From: an uncultured Prevotellaceae bacterium
Lineage (GTDB): Bacteria; Bacteroidota; Bacteroidia; Bacteroidales; Muribaculaceae
Direction: 5' to 3'
NCBI GenBank assembly: GCA_947169265.1
Contig: CAMVPC010000005.1
Span: 50,575-114,574, forward strand
Length of the DNA: 64,000 nt
Shown here: piece by piece, positions 25,526 to 34,594 of the stretch
How the letters are laid out: each line of letters begins with the position of its first letter
Position numbering within the stretch: position 1 is the first letter of the stretch
Position numbers and translations under genes: made by a program
Notes under the pieces: model-generated
The model's input: only the letters and a program-made list of their open reading frames with translations
Database searches by the model: none
Told to the model about the DNA's origin: nothing

Positions 25526-26647
25526 ATGAAATTTAGCGACATTATAGGAAATGAGCGCGCTGTGGCGCAGGTGAGAAACATGATCGACAGCGAACGGTTG
25601 CCGCACGCCTTGCTGCTTCACGGCCAGCCCGGCGTGCCCAAGTTGGCCCTGGCGCGCGCCGCGGCCCAGTATCTCGACTGCCGCAACCGCCACGATGGCG
25701 ACAGCTGCGGCGAGTGCCCGTCGTGCCTGCAACACCAAAGCCTAAACCATGCCGATACCTTTTTCACTTATCCCATAGTAAAAAAGGGCGAGACGCCGGT
25801 GAGCGAGGATTTCAGCAAAGAATGGAAAGAGTTTCTCGAAACGTGTCCGCTCGTCGAGGACTACGAGCTGTGGCTCTCATTACTTGGCAATACTAACGCG
25901 CAACCTATAATTTACAAGACCGAGAGCGACAGCATCGTGCGCAAGATGACGATGAGCGCTTATTCGTCGCGCTACAAAGTGCTCATCTTGTGGCTGCCCG
26001 AAAAGATGAACCAGGAATGTGCCAACAAACTTCTCAAAATCATCGAGGAGCCTACCGATGACAGCAAATTTATCCTCGTGAGCGACAATGCGCAGGCCAT
26101 TTTGCCCACCATCTTCTCGCGGTTGCAGCGGGTGGAAATGCACAAGCCATCGCTCGACGATATCGCCGGCTATCTCATCAACAAATATGACATCGACCGC
26201 CAGGACGCCATCGCGCTGGCGGCACCCGCCGACGGCAACGTGCTGCAAGCCGAGCGCAACATGCAGCTCGACAGCGAAACCAAGGAATTTCACAGCTATT
26301 TCATGGCGCTCATGCGGCAGGCTTACAGCCGCGACTTGCCGGCGCTCAAGGCCTGGAGTGAAGACATTGCCGACTTCAAACGCGAGAAGTCGCGCCGTTT
26401 CCTCGCTTACTGCTCGCGCATGGTGCGCGAGAATTTCATCTACAATCTGCATGAGCCGCAACTGTCCTATCTAACGCGCGAGGAGGCCCACTTCAGCTCA
26501 CGCTTCTCCCCGTTCATCAACGAGAAGAACGTGGAAGGCATGATGGCCGTGTTTAACGACGCGTCGACCGACATTCAAGGGAACGCTAACGCCAAAATAG
26601 TTCTTTTCGACACAGCCATTAAAGTCACCTTACTTATTAAAAAATGA
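25526..26647 (+). CDS. holB: DNA polymerase III delta-prime subunit
   Basis: The 373-residue clamp-loader subunit begins MKFSDIIGNERAVAQVRNMI. It has a degenerate P-loop (HGQPGVPKLALA, lacking the GKT of active ATPases), as expected for delta-prime, and the zinc module with cysteines in NRHDGDSCGECPSCLQ. The sensor region ILWLPEKMNQECANKLLKIIEEP matches the SRC-like clamp-loader motif region. It works with DnaX and HolA to load the beta clamp. Its stop overlaps the ATG of the next gene (ATGA), so the two are translationally coupled. Confidence 0.9.
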   Translation: MKFSDIIGNERAVAQVRNMIDSERLPHALLLHGQPGVPKLALARAAAQYLDCRNRHDGDSCGECPSCLQHQSLNHADTFFTYPIVKKGETPVSEDFSKEWKEFLETCPLVEDYELWLSLLGNTNAQPIIYKTESDSIVRKMTMSAYSSRYKVLILWLPEKMNQECANKLLKIIEEPTDDSKFILVSDNAQAILPTIFSRLQRVEMHKPSLDDIAGYLINKYDIDRQDAIALAAPADGNVLQAERNMQLDSETKEFHSYFMALMRQAYSRDLPALKAWSEDIADFKREKSRRFLAYCSRMVRENFIYNLHEPQLSYLTREEAHFSSRFSPFINEKNVEGMMAVFNDASTDIQGNANAKIVLFDTAIKVTLLIKK

Positions 26648-29600
26648 ATACGACCGGCACCCATCGCACATTTTTGGAACAAGTCGCCGCTTACTATACT
26701 GGCGTTGGCGACCTGCGTGACCATTGCTTCGTGTTTCCCACGCGCAGGGCATGTACTTTTTTCAAGACTTTCTTGGGCAGTGGGCAGCGTCCGCAGGTGG
26801 TCACGATTAACGACTTCCTGCTGAGTCAAATCACTCACGTCGAGCCAGTTGGGTCGGTCGAAGCGCTTTTTATTCTTTATAGGTGTTATGTGGAGCTGGC
26901 CGGCCTCGATGGTGACGACTTCGACCAGTTTGTGCACTGGGGCAACGTGGTAATCAGCGACTTCAACGACGTGGACATGGCTCTTGCCGATGCCGATGAC
27001 CTGTTTTCCAACCTCAAGCAATGGCGCGAGATTGCCACCGACTACCTCACCGACGAGGTGAAGCAAAAAATCAAATCTTTCCTCAATATCGATTTTAAAA
27101 CCGGCGACGAGGAGTCGTTCTGGAAACACTATAACCCCGCTAACGGAAACACCGACAACCACGGCGAGGTGTCGCAGCGATATGCGGCGCTATGGCAAAT
27201 CCTGGCCCCACTCTACCACCGCTTTGGCGACCGTCTGCGCGCGCAAGGCGTGGCTTACCCCGGCATGGTTTACCGCCAGGCCGTTGATTGCCTCAAGGAG
27301 ATGGCTCCCGGCGACTTTGAGCGGCGACGCTATGTGTTTGCCGGGTTCAACATGCTCAGCCGCAGCGAACGCAAGATATTCTCGCTCATGCGCGACAAGG
27401 GCATGGCCCACTTCTTTTGGGACGACGCCTCACCGGCCCTCGCCCTCAACGAGAACATCGGCGCGCAATGGATCAAGAAGTTGGCGCAAGAGTTTCCTTG
27501 TCCCTCCGACTTCACCCTCGACGCCATCGACACTTTCCCCGAAATCCATGTGGAAGGGGTTCCCTCCAATGTGGGACAGGTCAAGCGCGCCTTTGACATT
27601 GTCGACAGCCTTATCGCCGATGGCGACATAGCCGCTGACGATAACGGCGAGGCCCAGAACGCCATCAACACCGCCATCGTCATGCCCGACGAGAGTCTGC
27701 TGGCACCGTTGCTCGACTCGGTGAGCGGCCGCGTGAAACGCCTTAACATCACCATGGGCTACTCCATGCGTGGCAGCGACATCGCGTCGCTCATGCGTGT
27801 GGTGGCACGCGCGCATCGCCATGCCCGCGCCAAGGTGGACACCGGCGGCGACAAGCGGTGGGCATTCTTCCGCGACGACGTGCGCGACGTGCTCTCCCAC
27901 CCCATCGTCAAGACCTACTACCCGCGCGAGGCGCTGCGCCTTGAGGACACACTCAACGCGTCGAACGCCTTTAGTGTGGATGAGGAGATTTTCAGCGGCT
28001 CGCCATTGCAACCGCTATTCTCCACCGTGAGAGAGGGCGGCAACGTCGAGGCCGCTGTGGAGTATCTGCACAACCTCATTACCTTCGTCGACCGGTTGCT
28101 GGCTGCCATGCCTCCCATCACGGCCGCCGACGACGATGACACTCCCACGCTCACCGTGCAGGCCGCATTCCTTGTCCACTACCGCCAAGCGCTCGAACAA
28201 ATTGCGCAGTCGTTCGGGCAATATGGCCTCAACGTGACCGATGACACCTTTTTCTATCTCATTGACCGACTTGTCGCAAGCGTGAGTCTGCCTTTCGAGG
28301 GCGACCCGTTGCAGGGCCTTCAGGTAATGGGATTGCTCGAGACACGTTGCCTCGACTTCGAGAACATGATAGTGCTAAGTGTCAACGAGCGCACATTGCC
28401 ACGCCGCTACAGGCCGCAATCGATGGTGAGCGACGTGACGCGCATGATTTTCGGCATGGCCACCCTCGAGCACCAGGACGCCAACTGGGCCTACTATTTT
28501 TATCACCTCATCTCGCGCCCCGGCAAAGTGTTTCTCATCTATGACGCGCGCGGCGACACGCTCTCGGGCGGCGAGCCCTCACGCTATGTGGCACAGCTCG
28601 AGAAGGTCTATGGCGTGCCTCTTCACAAAACCGTGTTCAACACCGAGTTACCCTCGGTCAAGCCGGTGGAAATCGCAGTGGAGAAGAATGAGCGCATCAT
28701 GAAGCGCCTGCGCAATTTCCTTGCCGACAACCGCGGCGGCCGCGTCCACCACCTCTCGGCAAGCGCTCTCAACGACTATGTAACGTGCCCCCTCAAGTTC
28801 TATCTCAAGCGGGTGGAAGGCTTGAGCGACGAGAACGAGAAAGCCGACTTCATGGATGCCGCCACTTTCGGCTCTATCGTGCACGACACGCTACAACGCC
28901 TCTACTACCCCGACGTGGACGGCAAGCGACGCGAAGGAAAATACCGCGTTACGGCACCCGACATCAAGCGATTCAAGACCCAAGACTTGCGGGCCGCCGT
29001 GCTCGACAACATCTGCCGCATGTATCTGCACCGCGACAACGACGGCACGCCGCTCAAGGGCGAGGCCGCCATCGTGATGGAAACGCTCGTGCTCTTCGTC
29101 GAGAAAGCGCTCAACTACGACCTTGACACGCTGGGCGACATGCCCGGCGCCTTCTTCGAGGTGTGGGAGTGTGAGCGGGAACGCAAAACGCCGCTCACCC
29201 TGGGCGAGCACACCATCAATTTCAAGTTTTATGCCGACCGCATCGACCGCGTCAACGGCGCCGGCCCGCTACGCCTCATCGACTACAAGACGGGTAGCGA
29301 CCCCACCGCGTTCAAGACTATCGACAACTTGTTCAACAATAACGCCTCGCCGCAGCGCCGCAAAGCCATCCTGCAACTCCTTCTCTATGCCAACGCTTAT
29401 GCCAAAGTGAACGATGACGGATATGACGGCGCCATCATGCCCATGATTTACAGCCTCAAGAAGATGGGCGAAACCGGCGTGATACACGACAAACAGCAAC
29501 TTGCCGACTACCGCGACGTGAACGACGAGTTCCTCGAACGCATAGGAATGACCATTGACGAACTCTTCAACCCCGACGTGCCCTTCAAGCAAATCAAAGT

Positions 29601-29661
29601 CAAAAACACAGAGTACTCACCCTGCTCCTACTGCCACTTCGCCGACATCTGCCACCGATAA
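26644..29661 (+). CDS. AddB-like PD-(D/E)XK nuclease with predicted Fe-S cluster
   Basis: In this 1005-residue protein the N-terminus (CFVFPTRRACTFFKTFLGSG) and middle match the inactive-helicase architecture of AddB/RexB-type proteins. The C-terminal third is a RecB-family nuclease: LSASALNDYVTCPLKFYLKR near residues 703-722, FGSIVHDTLQ, and the catalytic DYKTG near residue 880. One cysteine near 714 plus the terminal C-x2-C-x5-C (CSYCHFADIC) fit the four-cysteine 4Fe-4S staple known in AddB. A repair helicase-nuclease role on double-strand ends is likely; no AddA partner is next to it. It overlaps holB by 4 bp. Confidence 0.75.
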   Translation: MNTTGTHRTFLEQVAAYYTGVGDLRDHCFVFPTRRACTFFKTFLGSGQRPQVVTINDFLLSQITHVEPVGSVEALFILYRCYVELAGLDGDDFDQFVHWGNVVISDFNDVDMALADADDLFSNLKQWREIATDYLTDEVKQKIKSFLNIDFKTGDEESFWKHYNPANGNTDNHGEVSQRYAALWQILAPLYHRFGDRLRAQGVAYPGMVYRQAVDCLKEMAPGDFERRRYVFAGFNMLSRSERKIFSLMRDKGMAHFFWDDASPALALNENIGAQWIKKLAQEFPCPSDFTLDAIDTFPEIHVEGVPSNVGQVKRAFDIVDSLIADGDIAADDNGEAQNAINTAIVMPDESLLAPLLDSVSGRVKRLNITMGYSMRGSDIASLMRVVARAHRHARAKVDTGGDKRWAFFRDDVRDVLSHPIVKTYYPREALRLEDTLNASNAFSVDEEIFSGSPLQPLFSTVREGGNVEAAVEYLHNLITFVDRLLAAMPPITAADDDDTPTLTVQAAFLVHYRQALEQIAQSFGQYGLNVTDDTFFYLIDRLVASVSLPFEGDPLQGLQVMGLLETRCLDFENMIVLSVNERTLPRRYRPQSMVSDVTRMIFGMATLEHQDANWAYYFYHLISRPGKVFLIYDARGDTLSGGEPSRYVAQLEKVYGVPLHKTVFNTELPSVKPVEIAVEKNERIMKRLRNFLADNRGGRVHHLSASALNDYVTCPLKFYLKRVEGLSDENEKADFMDAATFGSIVHDTLQRLYYPDVDGKRREGKYRVTAPDIKRFKTQDLRAAVLDNICRMYLHRDNDGTPLKGEAAIVMETLVLFVEKALNYDLDTLGDMPGAFFEVWECERERKTPLTLGEHTINFKFYADRIDRVNGAGPLRLIDYKTGSDPTAFKTIDNLFNNNASPQRRKAILQLLLYANAYAKVNDDGYDGAIMPMIYSLKKMGETGVIHDKQQLADYRDVNDEFLERIGMTIDELFNPDVPFKQIKVKNTEYSPCSYCHFADICHR

Positions 29662-29693
29662 CCGATGGCTATTGACACATAGTTCAAATTTAA

Positions 29694-29725
29694 TTTGGCA
29701 TTGTGTAAAGTTTGCATTATCTTTG
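29694..29725 (+). promoter_or_regulatory. Promoter of the type III R-M locus / structured RNA copy B
   Basis: TTTG at 29694-29697, 20 bp spacer, TATCTTTG at 29718-29725. Predicted start near 29732. The first sequence transcribed forms a hairpin, GGGACC/GGTCCC. Confidence 0.75.
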
Positions 29726-29796
29726 CAACTGATTAATGGGACCCGATTAGGTCCCGTCAATCACTTTTCCCAATCCGTTGACGTGTCAACAAACTG

Positions 29797-30046
29797 GGAA
29801 CGACATATTTACAAAGCGTTTTTGTTTTATTCCTGTTCACAAAAACCGCCAAAATTTTTAACAACAAGGGAATAAACAGAGAAAGACGCTATGCGTGCCT
29901 ATATCCGGCTCCATGCGAGCCATTGGTATATGGTTTCGCGTAGGGTGCTGTTTATCTTGTTGTAGGCGTTTGGCGATGCCTTGTGAACGATAACAGAAGA
30001 AGCCCTACGCTTTCGCATTGCTTATAGGCTGGTATCGAAGGGGCTT
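29797..30046 (+). ncRNA. Structured RNA leader, copy B (family not recognised)
   Basis: Homologous to 6304-6570. Helices: ACAACAAG-GGA-AUAAACAG (29861-29879) with CUGUUUAU-CUUGUUGU (29948-29963), leaving a GGA bulge; hairpin ACGC/GCGU near 29885; a CC-UAUA-CC/GGUAUA stem around a GGCUC/GAGCC hairpin; GGCGU (29965-29969) with AUGCC (29976-29980), loop UUGGCG; pseudoknot GCGUAGGGU (29938-29946) with GCCCUACGC (30002-30010); competing helix AAGCCC (30000-30005) with GGGCUU (30041-30046). Against copy A, the outer stem changes sequence completely yet keeps pairing, the pseudoknot swaps a G-C for an A-U pair, and the competing helix also covaries. The last helix ends 14 nt before the mod start codon, so control of mod expression is plausible. 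Confidence 0.72.
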
Positions 30047-30060
30047 GGCTGGCCGAGATA

Positions 30061-31947
30061 ATGAAAATAACTATGACCGGCCAGCAACGACAAAACCTAA
30101 TCACAAAAATCAAACAACTCAAAGAGATTACCGACGATGAGCGTGCGGCTCTACTCGAATTGTGCCGCTCAAACAAAACCTACGGCCTGGTGTGGGAGGA
30201 CAAGCCCGAAGACGTGGAGGAACGGCTGCGCGACGAGCTTCCGGTGCTCATCGAGGACGAGTCGAAGCGCCTCACCGATGGCGGCGACGATGCGCCTAAC
30301 CACATCCTCATCGAGGGCGACAACCTCGAAGCACTCACCGCTTTAACCTATACCCACGCCGGCAAAATCGACGTAATCTATATCGACCCGCCCTACAACA
30401 CAGGCAACAAAGACTTCATCTACAACGACAGTTATGTGGATAGCGAGGACACTTACCGTCACAGCAAATGGCTCTCGTTTATGAGCAAGCGCCTACGCAT
30501 CGCCAAGAAACTCCTTAGCGACCGCGGAGTTATCTTTATCTCCATCGACGACAACGAGCAAGCAAACCTCAAACTCCTCTGCGATGAAGTGTTTGGCGAG
30601 AGGAACTTTATTGCTAAATTTGATTGGCGCAAAAAAACTGGTGCGAACGATGCAAAAGATATTGCTATTGTTACCGAATCTATCCTCCTATATGCTAAGA
30701 ATCGCTCTATTACAATAGAAAAGAAACTTTGGAAACGAGACGAAGATTCAATTAATGCGGATCGCTATAAATTTAAAGACGAATTTGTTGAGATAAGAGG
30801 AAGATTTTACTACGATACTCTTGATCGAGGTGGGCTACAATATTCTGATTCAATGAATTTTGGGATAAAGGCACCTGATGGTGGTATTATTTATCCACAT
30901 GGAAGAGACACATTTCTAAATGATGGATGGATTTGGAAATGGGGGCGAGAAAAAGTTGAGTGGGGCATCAAAAATAAATTTCTTGAATTTGTAAAATCAA
31001 ACAAGAGTAAGGGTTCGTCATACACAATTAAATACAAAGTATATCAATTTGTAGATAATGAAGGTAACATCCGAGAGAAATCTGGCCGTGCATTTATGAA
31101 TTTGATTTCGGAGCCAATCAATCAAATTGGTAACTCCGAAATGAAGGAACTTTTTGACAATAAGACACCATTCTCAAATCCTAAGCCTATAGGTTTAATT
31201 AGATATCTATTAAGAACTTTACAAACGCAAAACTCAACCATTTTCGACTTCTTCGCCGGTAGCGGAACGACAATGCACTCTGTGATGCAGTTGAATGCCG
31301 AGGATGGCGGGCATCGTCAGTGCATACTCGTGACCAACAACGAGAACGGCATCTGCGAGAACGTGACCTATGAGCGCAATAAGCGCGTTATCAACGGCTA
31401 CACCAAGCCCAACGGAGAATTTGTCGAGGGCTTGCACGGCAACAACCTGCGCTACTACCGTACCGACTTTGTGGGGCGCTCACGCTCTCCACAAAACCTG
31501 CGCAAGTTGGTGCGGCTCGCCACCGATATGCTCTGTATCAAGGAAGACCTCTATGCCGAGCAGCAAGCGTTTGCCGGGCAGGAAGTCGTCAAGCAAGCGT
31601 TCCGCTACTTCGAGAAAGGCAACAAGCGAATGATGGTGATTTACCGAGAGGAAGCCGTGCCACTGCTTGTACCGCTCATCGAACAGTTTAAGTTGCCGCA
31701 AGGCGAGCGTATCAAAGTGTATGTGTTCTCGCCCAGCGAAGACCCGTGGGCGGGCGACTTCGAGGACGTGCAGGACAAGGTGGAACTGTGCGCCTTGCCC
31801 ATGGCCATCCTCAACGCCTACAAGCGAGTATTGCCCAAACGCAAAGACCAAAACATCTATGTTGAACCCGACATGGTGCCCGGGCAAACCGAAGAAAACG
31901 CGCCAAGCGATTCGTTGTTCCCCGAAATGGAAGGAGGTGAGAGATGA
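30061..31947 (+). CDS. mod: Type III restriction-modification system methyltransferase (Mod)
   Basis: The 628-residue protein carries the beta-class N6-adenine methyltransferase motif order: DPPYNTG (residues 109-115) precedes the SAM-binding FDFFAGSGTT (near 393-402). The region between, about residues 180-390, should be the target recognition domain. It is encoded by markedly AT-richer DNA (about 30600-31235) than the rest of the gene. Mod methylates one strand of an asymmetric site and supplies specificity to the Res subunit. The stop codon overlaps the res start (ATGA). The promoter and structured RNA leader lie upstream. Confidence 0.92.
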   Translation: MKITMTGQQRQNLITKIKQLKEITDDERAALLELCRSNKTYGLVWEDKPEDVEERLRDELPVLIEDESKRLTDGGDDAPNHILIEGDNLEALTALTYTHAGKIDVIYIDPPYNTGNKDFIYNDSYVDSEDTYRHSKWLSFMSKRLRIAKKLLSDRGVIFISIDDNEQANLKLLCDEVFGERNFIAKFDWRKKTGANDAKDIAIVTESILLYAKNRSITIEKKLWKRDEDSINADRYKFKDEFVEIRGRFYYDTLDRGGLQYSDSMNFGIKAPDGGIIYPHGRDTFLNDGWIWKWGREKVEWGIKNKFLEFVKSNKSKGSSYTIKYKVYQFVDNEGNIREKSGRAFMNLISEPINQIGNSEMKELFDNKTPFSNPKPIGLIRYLLRTLQTQNSTIFDFFAGSGTTMHSVMQLNAEDGGHRQCILVTNNENGICENVTYERNKRVINGYTKPNGEFVEGLHGNNLRYYRTDFVGRSRSPQNLRKLVRLATDMLCIKEDLYAEQQAFAGQEVVKQAFRYFEKGNKRMMVIYREEAVPLLVPLIEQFKLPQGERIKVYVFSPSEDPWAGDFEDVQDKVELCALPMAILNAYKRVLPKRKDQNIYVEPDMVPGQTEENAPSDSLFPEMEGGER

Positions 31948-34331
31948 AGGATTTATTATATCAGCGTAAAGCGGTAGCGGAACTTGTTGACAAAACCATC
32001 ACGCTGCTCAATAGCGGACAGACGCGCCGCAAACTCGTGTTTGAAGCACCGACAGGCAGCGGCAAGACCGTGATGGCATGCGAGGCACTGGCACAGCTCG
32101 TGGACGCGCTGCGCGACCGTGGCGATTCAAGGTATCAGGAGGCCGCTTTCATCTGGTTCGCCCCACGCAAGTTGCACTTGCAGAGTTACAGCAAACTTCG
32201 TCTTGCCTACGAGGATAACCGCAGCCTCAGTCCGGTTATGTTCGACGAACTGGACCAAAGCGAGGGCATCCAGCCGGGAGAAATCCTGTTCGTGAACTGG
32301 GAGAGCGTCAACAAGGATAGCAACCGGATGGCGCGAGAGAGCGAGAGCAGCGCGAGCATCTATGAAATAGCACGACGCACACGTGAGGAACTCGGCTTGC
32401 CCATCGTGGTGGTTATCGACGAGGAACACATGTTCTGGAGTAAGACCGCCGACAAAAGCAAGCAGGTGCTCGACCGCATCGACCCCAACGTGGAAATACG
32501 CATTTCGGCTACGCCCAAGACGCAAACACGCTATAACGTAGTGGTCGAGCGTCACGAAGTGATTGAGGCCGAGATGATCAAAAAAGAAGTAGTGCTCAAC
32601 CCCGACATCACTATTGACATCAACGACGAGCGCACCCTCAACGAGCACCTGATTGAGACCGCCCTACGCAAGCGTCAGCAACTCGCCGACGCCTATAAAG
32701 CATTGGGCGTGAACATCAATCCGCTGCTGCTCATCCAACTGCCCAACGACACCAAAGAGACCATGACGCAAGACGATGAGCAGATTGCCGAAACAGTCAA
32801 AACATACCTCAGTGCCAACCCCAAGTGGCACATCACCCCCGAAAACGGCCGCCTCGCCGTTTGGCTCGCCGGCGAGAAACAGAACCTGGACGGCATCGAG
32901 GAGCCGGACAATATGGTGCAGGTGCTGCTGTTCAAGGAGGCTATCGCCCTCGGTTGGGACTGCCCACGCGCCGCCGTGCTGCTCATTTTCCGTAAACTGC
33001 AAAGTGACACCTTCACCACGCAGACCGTGGGGCGCATCCTGCGAATGCCCGAACAGCGACATTATCGCGACGAAGTGCTTAACGTGGGCTACGTCTATAC
33101 CGACATCGCCAAAGAGCGAATACAAATTCTTGCCGCCGACGCAAGTTATATCCATAACAATGCCGCCATCGCTTACCGTCGCAAAGACCTGCAAAACGTG
33201 TCGCTCAACAGCACCTACAGCGAGCGACCCAATGCCGGACGTAACTACTTGGGACCGGACTTTAGGCAAGTGCTGTATGAAGAAGCCGAGAAATTCTTCA
33301 ACATTGAGCAAGCCCAGGGTAGCCTGTTCTCGTTTGCCGAACTTGCAGCTTGTCACGCCGACGACGATTACCGCCCATTGCCTGAAACCGATGACGAGCA
33401 AATCAACGATAACCGCCGCCGGGCATTAAATAAAATCCGCCTCGACGTGCAGAAAATCAATGCCGAAATTCCTGCTGACGTTCACTTCCAAAACGAGGAG
33501 CAAATCCTCACTGTGAACCAAGTGAAATATGCTCGCACTGTGGGCGAAATCAACCGTGTTTTCACCGCATATATCAACGGTAAAGGCGGACAATTCGAGG
33601 CCAAAGGCCGCACCGACAAAATCAGTAGTTATCTGCTCGAAATGATAGCCGACTATTTCGGTATTTTCGAGACCGACGCGAAGAAAGTGGTGCTATATCG
33701 CGGCTCAGCTACGCAGCCAAACAACCGAAAAGTTTTCGACAGACTTTTGGATTTAGCACTCAACACTTATGCCGAGAAGCGTAAGAGAGATAACCGCAAT
33801 AAACCGACCCGCAACTTTGTGGATTATCAGTGGGAAGTGCCCGAGGAGCGTGTCTATGACAGCGAGACGCACCACACATCACAAGGCGAGGCGCACGCGC
33901 TGCTGCCATTCTACGAACTCAACGAGGCCTCAATGCCCGAGAAGAAGTTTGCCGCCTACCTTGAAGCCCACCGTGAGACACTCGACTGGTGGTACAAGAA
34001 CGGCGACAACGGCAAGCAGCACTACGCCATAAGATACCAAAACAGCGCAGACCAAACCGCCCTGTTCTATGTGGATTTTGTTATCCGCGCCAAAAGCGGC
34101 AAAATCTACCTCTTTGACACCAAGGGCACCGGCGGTGACCTCGACCCCGAAGTGGTGAACAAGCATAACGCGCTTATTGACTACATCGCAGCCGAGAACG
34201 CCAAAGGCGGCAACCTGCACGGCGGAGTAATCAAGGTGGACAAGTATGGCAACTGGCTCTACTGCCAATTCAAGATTGACAACGCCGAAGACTTGAGCAA
34301 CTGGACTATTTTTGAACCCCGAAACGCATAA
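31944..34331 (+). CDS. res: Type III restriction endonuclease subunit (Res)
   Basis: The 795-residue protein has an SF2 helicase core: Walker A FEAPTGSGKTVMAC (residues 33-46), a DEEH box (VVVIDEEHMFW near 157), an ISATP motif III and TVGRILRMP (motif VI). The C-terminus contains the PD-(D/E)XK nuclease signature DFVIRAKSGKIYLFDTKG near residues 707-725. It uses ATP-driven sliding to cut DNA between two head-to-head sites together with Mod. It is shorter than classical Res subunits such as EcoP15I (about 970 residues) but all key motifs are present. Four-base overlap with mod. Confidence 0.9.
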   Translation: MKDLLYQRKAVAELVDKTITLLNSGQTRRKLVFEAPTGSGKTVMACEALAQLVDALRDRGDSRYQEAAFIWFAPRKLHLQSYSKLRLAYEDNRSLSPVMFDELDQSEGIQPGEILFVNWESVNKDSNRMARESESSASIYEIARRTREELGLPIVVVIDEEHMFWSKTADKSKQVLDRIDPNVEIRISATPKTQTRYNVVVERHEVIEAEMIKKEVVLNPDITIDINDERTLNEHLIETALRKRQQLADAYKALGVNINPLLLIQLPNDTKETMTQDDEQIAETVKTYLSANPKWHITPENGRLAVWLAGEKQNLDGIEEPDNMVQVLLFKEAIALGWDCPRAAVLLIFRKLQSDTFTTQTVGRILRMPEQRHYRDEVLNVGYVYTDIAKERIQILAADASYIHNNAAIAYRRKDLQNVSLNSTYSERPNAGRNYLGPDFRQVLYEEAEKFFNIEQAQGSLFSFAELAACHADDDYRPLPETDDEQINDNRRRALNKIRLDVQKINAEIPADVHFQNEEQILTVNQVKYARTVGEINRVFTAYINGKGGQFEAKGRTDKISSYLLEMIADYFGIFETDAKKVVLYRGSATQPNNRKVFDRLLDLALNTYAEKRKRDNRNKPTRNFVDYQWEVPEERVYDSETHHTSQGEAHALLPFYELNEASMPEKKFAAYLEAHRETLDWWYKNGDNGKQHYAIRYQNSADQTALFYVDFVIRAKSGKIYLFDTKGTGGDLDPEVVNKHNALIDYIAAENAKGGNLHGGVIKVDKYGNWLYCQFKIDNAEDLSNWTIFEPRNA

Positions 34332-34409
34332 CCGACATGAAAGGCATCGATGGCATGGGCAACAAGTACAAAAAAACAACGTAACACACTTGATATGACA
34401 GAAGCTAAT

Positions 34410-34429
34410 TGACCACAAATGACCACAAA
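34410..34429 (+). repeat. Two tandem 10-bp repeats upstream of EF-G2
   Basis: TGACCACAAA occurs twice back to back, about 57 bp upstream of the EF-G2 -7 element. It may be an activator site. The rest of the 263-bp gap holds the promoter and a 5' hairpin. Confidence 0.35.
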
Positions 34430-34485
34430 CGAGGGCGGTGAACATTTTTTTGGGGGAAATGAGTGGTGATGTCGTGATTTTTTGC

Positions 34486-34527
34486 TAAATTTGCGACTTG
34501 AATGTGGCCGCGCCGCCGGCGCGCCAC
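34486..34527 (+). promoter_or_regulatory. EF-G2 promoter -7 and 5'-terminal hairpin
   Basis: TAAATTTG at 34486-34493; transcription should start near 34500. A strong hairpin follows at once: GTGG-C-CGCGCC (34504-34514) with GGCGCG-CCAC (34518-34527). There is no TTTG at -33, which suggests activator dependence. The leader is about 95 nt. Confidence 0.5.
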
Positions 34528-34594
34528 GTACTATTGTGCGTAAATTGCTAAAAATCAAATAAATATTATATTATCAATTCATCAATAAACCTCA

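Noticed and set aside
29662..30060. The repeated block as an insertion sequence or MITE
   Set aside because: No terminal inverted repeats or target duplication were seen at the edges, and conservation follows base pairing rather than sequence.
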